Part shown: positions 1-5,974 of the stretch, one piece after another
Numbering within the stretch: position 1 is the first letter of the stretch
Layout: each line of letters begins with the position of its first letter
Assembly (NCBI GenBank): GCA_964456815.1
Contig: CAYWCO010000063.1
Location: 1 to 6,812 of the forward strand
From: CAVTZP01 sp964456815
Lineage (GTDB): Bacteria > Chloroflexota > Dehalococcoidia > Dehalococcoidales > BS750m-G39
Direction of reading: 5' to 3'
Length of the DNA: 6,812 nt
The notes under the pieces: generated by a model
The model's input: only the letters and a program-made list of their open reading frames with translations
The model's database searches: none
Told to the model about the DNA's origin: nothing
Made by a program: the position numbers and the translations under genes

Positions 1-34
1 GTGGGGAGCAAGACGCTTATTAAAAGGGGTGTTT

Positions 35-56
35 AAGAGGGGCGCCAGCCCCTCTT
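35..56 (+). terminator. GC-rich hairpin, possible terminator of an upstream gene
   Basis: A perfect 9-bp stem, AAGAGGGGC (35-43) and GCCCCTCTT (48-56), closes a 4-nt GCCA loop. What follows is only moderately T-rich (CTATAAATACTTT), so it resembles an intrinsic terminator without a clean U tract. In two frames a possible tail of a gene entering from the left ends just before it or at its edge (stops at 21-23 and 34-36), which would fit a terminator. It may instead belong to the repeat-rich intergenic block that follows. Confidence 0.4.
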
Positions 57-69
57 CTATAAATACTTT

Positions 70-96
70 CCCCCTCTCCTTAATAAGGAGAGGGGG
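70..96. repeat. Perfect palindrome, 13-bp arms
   Basis: The arm CCCCCTCTCCTTA (70-82) is followed by a single A (83) and then the exact reverse complement TAAGGAGAGGGGG (84-96). It is too tight to form an RNA hairpin without opening the centre, and no T tract follows, so it is unlikely to be a simple terminator. C-run/G-run palindromes of this kind look like dispersed REP-type or MITE-like intergenic elements. The palindrome is seen directly; the dispersed nature is inferred. Confidence 0.7.
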
Positions 97-99
97 ATT

Positions 100-178
100 A
101 AGGGGGTGAGGTTACCATATGAAATTCGGGTTCCCTGAAAAATCACAGATTTTTTAGGGTGAAAAGGGGGTGAGGTTA
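100..178. repeat. Direct repeat pair, 15 bp, bracketing a hairpin element
   Basis: AAGGGGGTGAGGTTA occurs at 100-114 and again, identically, at 164-178. The 49 nt between the copies contain the hairpin element at 127-160. Together with the palindrome at 70-96 this makes a composite repeat block just upstream of the uvrC promoter. The repeats are seen directly. Whether they mark an inserted element or internal duplication cannot be told from one locus. Confidence 0.65.
127..160 (+). repeat. 34-nt hairpin repeat, copy 1
   Basis: The element starts CGGGTTCCC and contains a 12-bp stem (133-144 with 148-159, one G-T wobble) around an ACA loop. The reverse complement of 2056-2089 matches it at 27 of 34 positions with no gap. 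Three of the seven differences lie in the loop, and two others are a compensatory T-A to A-T swap in the fourth stem pair. This makes it one of at least two members of an intergenic repeat family. Confidence 0.7.
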
Positions 179-200
179 GTAAGCAATCTCAAAGAGGCAT

Positions 201-229
201 TTTATCCTCTCTATAGGCTGTGGTAAAAT
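201..229 (+). promoter_or_regulatory. Extended -10 promoter for uvrC
   Basis: TGGTAAAAT (221-229) is an extended -10, with TG one base upstream of the hexamer TAAAAT (224-229). A poor -35 (TTTATC, 201-206, 3 of 6 matches to TTGACA) lies 17 bp upstream, as is usual when an extended -10 compensates. Transcription should begin about 7 nt after the hexamer, near 236-238, which coincides with the uvrC ATG at 238. No other good promoter is seen between the repeat block and the gene. Confidence 0.5.
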
Positions 230-237
230 AAATTTGT

Positions 238-2052
238 ATGGCACAAGCCTATTTAACCGAGCAGGTACGAGGACTGCCCACCAGCCCCGGTGTCTATCTG
301 TTTAAAGACGCCGAGGACAGTATTCTGTATGTTGGTAAGGCAGCCAACCTCCGCCACCGCGTCAGCTCTTACTTTGGCGGCGGGCAAAAGCTGACGCCGA
401 AACTTAAGCGGATGGTGAGCAAGGTCAGTGACCTTGACTACTTCGTTACCGGTTCAGAGCAGGAGGCACTTATCCTTGAGCTAAACCTGATAAAGAGGCA
501 TCACCCCGGCTACAATGTCCGCCTCAAGGATGACAAGACCTTCCCCTACCTCAAGATAGACCTGGGTGCGGAATGGCCCCGGGTTTTCATCAGCCGGCGC
601 ATGAGGGAGGACGGGGGGCGCTACTTTGGTCCCTTTGCCAGCGCCAAGTCGGTGCGCCAGACGCTGAAGCTGATAAAGGGGATTTTCCCCTTCCGCTCCT
701 GCTCCAGGACTATCACCGGCACTGACCGCCGGGCCTGCCTTGACTATGATATCGGGCACTGCCTTGCCCCCTGCATCGGTGCGGTGAGCCGGGAGGAATA
801 CGCCGAGGTGATAAAACAGGTAATCCTCTTCCTTGAGGGGAAGCAGGAGAGGGTGCTTCGGCAGCTTGAGAGCAGGATGAATAAAGCGGCTGAAGCCCTG
901 GACTTTGAAACCGCCGCCAGGCTCAGAGACCAGATTCAAGCTGTTAAGCAGGTGATTGAGGGGCAGAGAATCGCCACTACGGTGAGGGGGGAGCAGGACG
1001 TTGTTGCCTTCGCCCAGGACAGAGACCAGGCTTATGTCCAGGTCTTCTTTATCCGCGGTGGCAAGCTGATTGGTCGGGAGAGCTTTCTATTACAGGGGAC
1101 CCGGTATGAAGAGCCGAGCCAGATCATGACCAGTTTTATCAAGCAGTTTTACGATTCCAGCCCCTATATCCCCCCTCTGCTCCTCCTCCAGCACCCGGTG
1201 GAGGATATGGCTATAATTCAGGGCTGGCTTCAAGGCAGAAGAGGGGGCAGGGTCAGTATTCAGGTGCCGCGCCGAGGAAATAAAAAACAACTGCTAAAGA
1301 TTGTGGCTGAGAACGCTCAAGAAGGCCTGGAGCAATTGAAGATTAGGCAGCTTGCCTCGCCGGTAGCGCTCTCAGCGGCGCTGGACGAAATAAAAAGGGA
1401 ACTCAAGCTGCCCCGCTTGCCGTCTCGTATTGAAGGCTATGACATCTCCGATATCCAGGGGATGGCGGCGGTGGGCAGCATGGTGGTCTTTGACAAAGGA
1501 AGACCAAAGCCGGCTCACTGCCGGCGCTTCAAAATCAAGACTATTTCTGCCGCCAACGACTATGCTATGCTTCAGGAGGTGCTCCGGCGCCGGTTCAAGC
1601 GGGCGGGTAGTGCCTCAGATAGCTGGGCAATCCTGCCCGACCTCGTCCTCATTGATGGGGGAAGGGGGCAGCTTAACGCCGCCTTGGAAGCGATGGAAGA
1701 AATGGGAGTAGATTCGGTGCCCGTTGCCAGCCTGGCCAAGGAAAATGAGGAGATTTTTATTCCCCGGAAGCGGGAGCCTGTTATTCTGCCCCGCTCCTCC
1801 CCCGGCCTCCAGTTACTTCAGCGTCTCAGGGATGAGGCGCACCGCTTTGCCCTCAGCTATCACCAGAGGGTGCGCAAACGGGGGACCTTCGCCTCAGCCC
1901 TGGATAGTATCCCCGGCATCGGGCCCAGGCGCAAGCGAGCACTACTGCGGCAGTTCGGCTCGGTTACCGGCATAAAGGAAGCTAGCGTTGAGGAGCTGAC
2001 CACCGCCGGCATGACCAGGAGCCTGGCTGAGAAGATAAAGGAGAGTTTATAA
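238..2052 (+). CDS. uvrC: UvrABC system protein C (excision nuclease subunit)
   Basis: UvrC makes the two incisions on either side of a DNA lesion after UvrA/UvrB damage recognition, in cytoplasmic nucleotide excision repair. The 604-residue length is normal and every domain is present. The N-terminal GIY-YIG nuclease, which makes the 3' cut, shows GVY 18-20, YVG 31-33, R39 and E76. Four cysteines (155, 167, 175, 179) match the iron-sulfur cluster positions of E. coli UvrC. A UVR helix pair for UvrB binding covers about 213-243. The RNase H-like nuclease, which makes the 5' cut, shows D402, D441, D473 and H535, matching E. coli D399, D438, D466 and H538. Tandem helix-hairpin-helix motifs occupy about 555-604; the second is slightly degenerate (AGMTRSLAEKI). 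The start is fixed by an in-frame TAA at 229-231. No Shine-Dalgarno sequence precedes the ATG, and a promoter sits directly on it, so the message is probably leaderless. The GTPase gene follows after 50 nt and is likely cotranscribed. Confidence 0.97.
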   Translation: MAQAYLTEQVRGLPTSPGVYLFKDAEDSILYVGKAANLRHRVSSYFGGGQKLTPKLKRMVSKVSDLDYFVTGSEQEALILELNLIKRHHPGYNVRLKDDKTFPYLKIDLGAEWPRVFISRRMREDGGRYFGPFASAKSVRQTLKLIKGIFPFRSCSRTITGTDRRACLDYDIGHCLAPCIGAVSREEYAEVIKQVILFLEGKQERVLRQLESRMNKAAEALDFETAARLRDQIQAVKQVIEGQRIATTVRGEQDVVAFAQDRDQAYVQVFFIRGGKLIGRESFLLQGTRYEEPSQIMTSFIKQFYDSSPYIPPLLLLQHPVEDMAIIQGWLQGRRGGRVSIQVPRRGNKKQLLKIVAENAQEGLEQLKIRQLASPVALSAALDEIKRELKLPRLPSRIEGYDISDIQGMAAVGSMVVFDKGRPKPAHCRRFKIKTISAANDYAMLQEVLRRRFKRAGSASDSWAILPDLVLIDGGRGQLNAALEAMEEMGVDSVPVASLAKENEEIFIPRKREPVILPRSSPGLQLLQRLRDEAHRFALSYHQRVRKRGTFASALDSIPGIGPRRKRALLRQFGSVTGIKEASVEELTTAGMTRSLAEKIKESL

Positions 2053-2055
2053 ATT

Positions 2056-2089
2056 ACCCAGGAAAATCGCAGATTTTTCTGGGAACCCG
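2056..2089 (-). repeat. 34-nt hairpin repeat, copy 2 (inverted)
   Basis: This copy lies 3 nt after the uvrC stop, in the opposite orientation to copy 1 at 127-160. Read on the plus strand it forms a 12-bp stem, CCCAGGAAAATC (2057-2068) with GATTTTTCTGGG (2072-2083), around a GCA loop with one G-U pair. It could work as a transcript-stabilising or attenuating hairpin between uvrC and the GTPase. There is no T tract after the stem, so it is not a classical terminator. Confidence 0.7.
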
Positions 2090-2102
2090 GAACGGAGGAG
2101 AG

Positions 2103-3095
2103 ATGCCAGCCAACCTACCGCCACAATATCATGAGGCCGAAGAGAGCTTCCGCTTGGCTAAGACCATCCCGGAGAAGGTAGCTGCCCTTGAGGAGATGCT
2201 GGCTATCATGCCCAAGCACAAGGGGACTGACCACCTCCGGGCAAAGCTGAGAACCAGGATTGCCAAGCTGACCGAGGCATCGGAGAGAAGGTTAGCCACC
2301 AAGCGGACGTCAACGGTTATACCCAGGGAGGGGGCGGCCCAGGTGGCGGTAATCGGCTTGCCCAATTCGGGCAAATCGCAGCTTGTTGCCACCATCACCA
2401 ATGCCTCCCCGCCTGTAGCCGATTACCCCTTCACCACCCGCAGCGCCACCCCGGGGATGATGGAGTTTGAGAATATAAAGATACAGTTGATTGATACCCC
2501 GCCCCTAGCCCCGCAGTCTGTTAACTTCTGGATGCCGACTCTGCTGAGGAGGGCTGACGCCCTGTTGATTATGGTGGACCTGGCTGATGCCCCGGAAGCT
2601 CAGATGGAGGCTATCATTAAACAACTGGAGAAGATGAGGATAATGCTCGGTGGTGAGGCTAAGGAGGACTCTGAGTCTATTACCTGGCACAAAAAGGCGC
2701 TTATTATCGGCAACAAGCTTGACCTGGATAATGTCCAAGCTGGTTATACCGCCCTGAATAATAAGAAGAATAGGTATGGAAAGCAGCTACCGCTTATCGC
2801 CGTCTCCGCCAAGCAGGGGATGGGTCTGGAGGAGTTGAAGCTCAGGCTCTATCAAATTCTTGATGTTATCCGGGTATATACCAAGGCACCGGGGAAGAAG
2901 GCGGTTTTTACTGACCCCGTCGTCCTCCCCAGGGGAAGCACTCTGGAGGATGCCGCCGCCGGAGTCCATAAAGACTTCCGGGACAGGCTGAAATACGCCC
3001 GTCTCTGGGGCTCAGGCAAGCACGACGGCATCATGGTAAAGAGAGACCATATCATGCAGGACGGCGATATTATAGAACTGCACCTTTCGAAGTGA
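2103..3095 (+). CDS. DRG/Obg-like GTPase with C-terminal TGS domain
   Basis: A 330-residue P-loop GTPase of the translation-factor-related (TRAFAC) class. An N-terminal charged helical region (about 1-75) carries the KHKGTDHLRAKL stretch (38-49), like the helical region of DRG and related bacterial TGS GTPases. G motifs follow in order: G1 GLPNSGKS 85-92, G2 around YPFTT 108-112, G3 DTPP 131-134, G4 NKLD 204-207 and G5 SAK 235-237. A TGS domain fills about 253-330 (RLKYARLWGSGKHDG 295-309, then QDGDIIELH). The P-loop Asn at 88 resembles that of potassium-stimulated relatives. The oddity is Pro134 where the G3 DxxG glycine is expected. TGS GTPases generally act with ribosomes or RNA, but the exact partner here is unknown. 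The start is supported by GGAGG at 2094-2098, 4 nt before the ATG. Probably cotranscribed with uvrC. Confidence 0.88.
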   Translation: MPANLPPQYHEAEESFRLAKTIPEKVAALEEMLAIMPKHKGTDHLRAKLRTRIAKLTEASERRLATKRTSTVIPREGAAQVAVIGLPNSGKSQLVATITNASPPVADYPFTTRSATPGMMEFENIKIQLIDTPPLAPQSVNFWMPTLLRRADALLIMVDLADAPEAQMEAIIKQLEKMRIMLGGEAKEDSESITWHKKALIIGNKLDLDNVQAGYTALNNKKNRYGKQLPLIAVSAKQGMGLEELKLRLYQILDVIRVYTKAPGKKAVFTDPVVLPRGSTLEDAAAGVHKDFRDRLKYARLWGSGKHDGIMVKRDHIMQDGDIIELHLSK

Positions 3096-3101
3096 TATAA
3101 T
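3073..3101 (+). promoter_or_regulatory. Extended -10 promoter overlapping the GTPase stop codon
   Basis: TGATATAAT (3093-3101) combines a consensus TATAAT hexamer (3096-3101) with the TG of an extended -10. That TG belongs to the GTPase TGA stop. A weak -35 (TAGAAC, 3073-3078, 3 of 6) lies at 17-bp spacing inside the GTPase gene. The predicted start of transcription is near 3108. It would give a leader of about 27 nt to the small ORF at 3135, or about 240 nt to the catalase. No stronger promoter for the catalase was seen. Confidence 0.5.
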
Positions 3102-3134
3102 GGGAATAGCAATAAGGTATGGAGCATATAAGCC

Positions 3135-3284
3135 ATGCCACGGGAAGTACAATCTCTTCTAGCCAGACTCGCATTACCCCAGTTTCAACGCACCTTTCAT
3201 GATTTTATCCATGTTCAAGCCTTTATGACCCCTTTTGGTCGTTCGCTACCAGAAAATGTGGAGGGAGGTGGTGTGAATCTATAA
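3135..3284 (+). CDS. Unrecognised 49-residue small ORF upstream of catalase
   Basis: The ORF starts at ATG 3135 (MPREVQSLLARL) and ends at TAA 3282-3284. I do not recognise the protein. Residues 1-30 could form a helix with a hydrophobic face and are rich in Phe, His and Arg (QFQRTFHDFIHVQ 16-28); the last ten residues are Gly/Val/Asn-rich. There is no signal peptide, membrane segment or cysteine. In favour of translation are the consensus promoter at 3096-3101 and a GGAG at 3121-3124, 10 nt before the ATG. Against it are the short length and the lack of any known family. It could be a leader peptide for the catalase, a remnant of a decayed gene, or chance. It fills most of the 250-nt gap between the GTPase and the catalase. 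Confidence 0.3.
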   Translation: MPREVQSLLARLALPQFQRTFHDFIHVQAFMTPFGRSLPENVEGGGVNL

Positions 3285-3332
3285 AAAAGTTCATCAACCG
3301 GAGTTTCTAGCACCAAAAAGGAAATTCATGAG

Positions 3333-3340
3333 AAAGGAGG
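3333..3340 (+). promoter_or_regulatory. Shine-Dalgarno that sets the catalase start
   Basis: AAAGGAGG lies 5 nt before ATG 3346 and is the best ribosome binding site on the plus strand. It falls inside the longer reading frame that opens at ATG 3328, so it argues for initiation at 3346. The upstream ATG has only an AAGGA (3318-3322) in front of it. Confidence 0.75.
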
Positions 3341-3345
3341 CTATC

Positions 3346-4794
3346 ATGAAGAAAAGACACCTGACAACGAATCAAGGCGTGCCGGTTACCGATAACCAGA
3401 GCTCGTTAACGGTCGGCGAACGCGGTCCGGTCTTATTACAGGACGTCCAGTTCATTGAGAAAATGGCTCACTTTGATAGGGAACGTATCCCGGAAAGGGT
3501 CGTTCATGCCAAAGGGGCCGGAGCTCACGGCTACTTCCAGGTTTATAAGAACATGAAGCCTTATACCAAGGCGAAATTTCTCCAGGACCCGAAGAAAAAG
3601 ACCCCCGTGTTTGTGCGTTTCTCCACTGTCGTCGGAGGTCGTGGCTCAGCCGATACGGTCCGTGACCCTCGTGGTTTTGCCGTCAAATTCTATACTGAAG
3701 ATGGCAACTATGATCTGGTCGGGAACAACCTGCCCGTGTTTTTCATCCGGGACGCCGCCAAATTCCCCGATATGGTTCACGCTTTCAAGGGCGCACCAGA
3801 TACCAACATCCCCTCAGCATCTTCGGCACATAACCGCTTTTGGGACTTCATATCCCTGACATCGGAATCGACCCACATGATTACCTGGCTCTTTTCCGAC
3901 CGCGGCACGCCGAAGAGCTATCGGATGCAGGAAGGCTTTGGCGTCAACACCTACGTGTGGGTAAACGCCGCAGGCAAGGCGGTATATATCAAATACCACT
4001 GGAAGCCCAAACTGGGTGTGCATAACCTTGACCGCCATGAAGCCACCCATCTAGCCGGGGTTGACCCGGATTATCTTACCCGCGACCTGCACGATGCTCT
4101 AGCCAAAGGCGAAAAGGTTGAGTACGAGCTTAACGTACAGATAATGAATATTGCCGACGAACTGAAACAGCATTTTGACCCCCTGGACCCCACCAAGACC
4201 TGGCCTGAGAAAAAGTTCCCGCTGATGCCGGTGGGCAAGATGATACTTAACCGTAACCCCGAAAACTTCTTCGCCGAAGTGGAGCAGGCGGCTTTCTGTC
4301 CCGCTAGCCTTGTTCCCGGAGTCGAGTTCTCCGCTGATAAGCTGCTGCAGGGCAGAACATTCTCGTATGCTGACACTCAGCGCCATCGGCTCGGAGCCAA
4401 CTATCTCCAGCTCCCCGTTAACAGCCCTATAGTTCCAGCCGACAATAACCAGCGTGACGGCTCTATGCAGTTCGGTCGGTTCAGCGGCCCGGTCAATTAT
4501 GAGCCTAATAGTCTGGGTAGCGGTATGCCCGGGGAGGCTGCCGAGGAGGGCAAGCCGCGGCTATACAAGCTAGAGGGTGAAGTAACTCGCCGTAAAATAA
4601 GACTAAAGAACGATTTTGCCCAGGCCGGGGAGAGGTATCGTTCCCTTAGCAAGATGGACCAGGAACATCTGGTAGATAACCTCATCGCCGACCTTATGAA
4701 TGTCAGTAAACCGATACGGAAACGGGCGGTTGAGAACTTTACTAAAGCCGACCCGAAGTTGGGGAAATTAGTGGCAAAGGGGGTGAAACTATAA
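3346..4794 (+). CDS. katA: Monofunctional haem catalase (small subunit)
   Basis: Catalase converts two H2O2 to water and O2 in the cytoplasm using haem b. From ATG 3346 the protein has 482 residues, close to B. subtilis KatA, and starts MKKRHLTTNQ, matching the family N-terminus. The distal haem-side catalytic His54 sits in RVVHAKGAGAHG (51-62) and Asn127 in VGNN (125-128). The proximal haem ligand Tyr341 lies in GRTFSYADTQRHR (336-348), with Arg337 beside it. Other family blocks are RFSTVVGGRGSADTVRDPRG (91-110) and NRNPENFFAEVEQ (302-314). It lacks the C-terminal flavodoxin-like domain of large-subunit catalases. An alternative start at 3328 would add six residues with a weaker ribosome site. 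No clear OxyR or PerR operator was found upstream, so its oxidative-stress control is unknown. It converges with the oxidase gene. If the host is an anaerobic Chloroflexota, this is an oxygen-tolerance gene. Confidence 0.96.
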   Translation: MKKRHLTTNQGVPVTDNQSSLTVGERGPVLLQDVQFIEKMAHFDRERIPERVVHAKGAGAHGYFQVYKNMKPYTKAKFLQDPKKKTPVFVRFSTVVGGRGSADTVRDPRGFAVKFYTEDGNYDLVGNNLPVFFIRDAAKFPDMVHAFKGAPDTNIPSASSAHNRFWDFISLTSESTHMITWLFSDRGTPKSYRMQEGFGVNTYVWVNAAGKAVYIKYHWKPKLGVHNLDRHEATHLAGVDPDYLTRDLHDALAKGEKVEYELNVQIMNIADELKQHFDPLDPTKTWPEKKFPLMPVGKMILNRNPENFFAEVEQAAFCPASLVPGVEFSADKLLQGRTFSYADTQRHRLGANYLQLPVNSPIVPADNNQRDGSMQFGRFSGPVNYEPNSLGSGMPGEAAEEGKPRLYKLEGEVTRRKIRLKNDFAQAGERYRSLSKMDQEHLVDNLIADLMNVSKPIRKRAVENFTKADPKLGKLVAKGVKL

Positions 4795-4825
4795 GAGGTG
4801 ATTAAAGAAACGGAGCCGCTGAAGT

Positions 4826-5962
4826 TCACCCTGTTAGCTGAGCCTGGATTAGGCTAAGGACGTACTCGGCTATGGCCGGGGCAGCCGTCAGGCCGGGAGA
4901 ATCAATGCCGACGAGGTTTATAAATCCGGGCAGACCTTTGTCAGTTTCATCCCTGATTACGAAGTCCTTGGTATCTTCGTTAGGTCCTTGAAGCTTGGTC
5001 CTGATTCCAGCCATTTCAGGTTCGAGGTCGTCATATTCTATGAAGGGCAGGAATTTTCTTGCTGAATCATAGAAGAGCTGTTTGTGCTGGCTATTAACCG
5101 TATAATTTATGCTATCTACATATTCGATACCGGGACCTAGCCGCATCCTCCCCTCTAAATCAAAGGTAACATGAATCCCCACGTTGGTGACTTTAGGTAT
5201 CGGCACCGGATATATTAACCTCTTGACTAATTTACTCTTGCCGCTAGCTACGCTGAAGTATTCGCCTTTAGCATAATGCAGTTTGTAACCCGCTTTAACT
5301 ATATCAATTCCAGCCAGCTCAGCCACCCTGTCGCTATAGAGCCCGGCACAATTAACCACTACCCTCGTCGTAAAAGGAAATTCCTCTTGTTCGTCTCTTA
5401 CACTCACCTTGTATTCAGCACCCAGCTTTTCTATTGCTACCGCTTTTGCTTTATAGACTATTTGTACCCCGCCCTCTATCGCTCTGGCTACGAAGTACCT
5501 CATTAAGGCGTGGGAGTCAATAATTCCGGTTGATGGCGAGAAAAGAGCGGCAACCCCCTCTACGTTTGGCTCCAGCTCTCTCATCTCACGCCTTGATAGC
5601 ATCCTGAGACCCTCTACCCCGTTCCTTCGACCTTTATCCAGTAGTGTTTCCAGCTCGCTGGTTTCTTTATCAGTTGTTGCTACCACCAGCTTCCCCAGTT
5701 TCCGGTATCCGATTCCATACTTTTCGCAGAGCTTATAAAGGGCGCGATTTCCGGCAAGGCAAAGCCTGGCTTTCAATGAATTCTGGGGGTAATAGATGCC
5801 GGCGTGGATAACCCCGCTGTGCCGGCTGCTTGTCTCCTGACCGAAGGTTGCTTTCTCCTCCAGCACATAGGCTTCCCAGCCCTCACCGGCTATTTGCGCC
5901 GCTATTGCCAACCCGATTACACCAGCTCCGATAATAGTAACGTCAGCTCTGTTCGACTGCGT
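4826..5962 (-). CDS. lhgO: L-2-hydroxyglutarate oxidase-like FAD enzyme, ACG start
   Basis: A member of the DAO/LhgO flavoprotein family; the E. coli namesake oxidises L-2-hydroxyglutarate to 2-oxoglutarate and passes electrons to the quinone pool. Read from an ACG at 5962-5960 the protein has 378 residues. It opens with an FAD-binding Rossmann strand and GAGVIG (12-17), then the LhgO signature HSGVIHAGIYY (48-58), VVVNCAGLYSD (201-211), KGEYF (232-236), GIHVTFDLEG (262-271) and GIDSPGLTAAPAIAEYV (352-368). The frame has no ATG, GTG or TTG between the upstream stop (6013-6011) and TTG 5911, and starting at that TTG would delete the FAD motif. GGAGGAG lies 5 nt before the ACG. The gene begins 11 nt after the HAD stop, so the two form an operon. 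Substrate is by homology only; a related 2-hydroxyacid or glycerol-phosphate-type substrate is possible. Family confidence is high, start confidence moderate. Confidence 0.88.
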   Translation of the reverse strand, partial: TQSNRADVTIIGAGVIGLAIAAQIAGEGWEAYVLEEKATFGQETSSRHSGVIHAGIYYPQNSLKARLCLAGNRALYKLCEKYGIGYRKLGKLVVATTDKETSELETLLDKGRRNGVEGLRMLSRREMRELEPNVEGVAALFSPSTGIIDSHALMRYFVARAIEGGVQIVYKAKAVAIEKLGAEYKVSVRDEQEEFPFTTRVVVNCAGLYSDRVAELAGIDIVKAGYKLHYAKGEYFSVASGKSKLVKRLIYPVPIPKVTNVGIHVTFDLEGRMRLGPGIEYVDSINYTVNSQHKQLFYDSARKFLPFIEYDDLEPEMAGIRTKLQGPNEDTKDFVIRDETDKGLPGFINLVGIDSPGLTAAPAIAEYVLSLIQAQLTG

Positions 5963-5967
5963 AACTT

Positions 5968-5974
5968 CTCCTCC
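5968..5974 (-). promoter_or_regulatory. Strong Shine-Dalgarno before a non-ATG start
   Basis: Reading the minus strand, GGAGGAG spans 5974 to 5968, followed by AAGTT and then ACG (5962-5960). Its first G is the last base of the HAD gene's TAG stop. The 5-nt spacing is ideal for initiation at the ACG. The nearest accepted start codon, TTG at 5911, is 56 nt away and has no ribosome site of its own. Confidence 0.7.

Noticed and set aside
1..36. Possible tail of a gene entering from the left (frame ending at stop 21-23, or frame ending at stop 34-36).
   Set aside because: Only 6 to 11 codons are visible in either frame and nothing distinguishes them, so no coding feature can be supported.
119..157. 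Twelve-codon ORF (MKFGFPEKSQIF) inside the repeat block, with a GTGAGG upstream.
   Set aside because: It lies within the hairpin repeat and is explained by that structure; it is too short and repeat-derived.
481..939. 152-codon minus-strand ORF opposite uvrC.
   Set aside because: Proline- and glycine-rich translation without a family, fully inside the well-conserved uvrC; a shadow frame.
3119..3202. 27-residue ORF (MEHISHATGS...) overlapping the small ORF in another frame.
   Set aside because: Shorter, with a weak ribosome site and Ser/Thr-rich low-information sequence; the 3135 ORF is the better candidate.
3328..3345. Catalase start at ATG 3328, adding MRKEAI.
   Set aside because: The strong Shine-Dalgarno lies downstream of it and the family N-terminus matches a start at 3346.
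3102..3345. PerR- or OxyR-type operator, or riboswitch, upstream of catalase.
   Set aside because: I looked for palindromic AT-rich operator pairs and conserved riboswitch cores and saw none; a TATAAA at 3280-3285 lacks a usable -35.
4843..4857. Small stem AGCCT-GGATT-AGGCT near the convergent junction as a terminator.
   Set aside because: Only 5 bp, inside the oxidase coding sequence and without a T tract.
4826..5911. Oxidase start at TTG 5911.
   Set aside because: It cuts the FAD-binding strand after GAGVIG, leaving an N-terminus starting mid-motif, and has no ribosome site.
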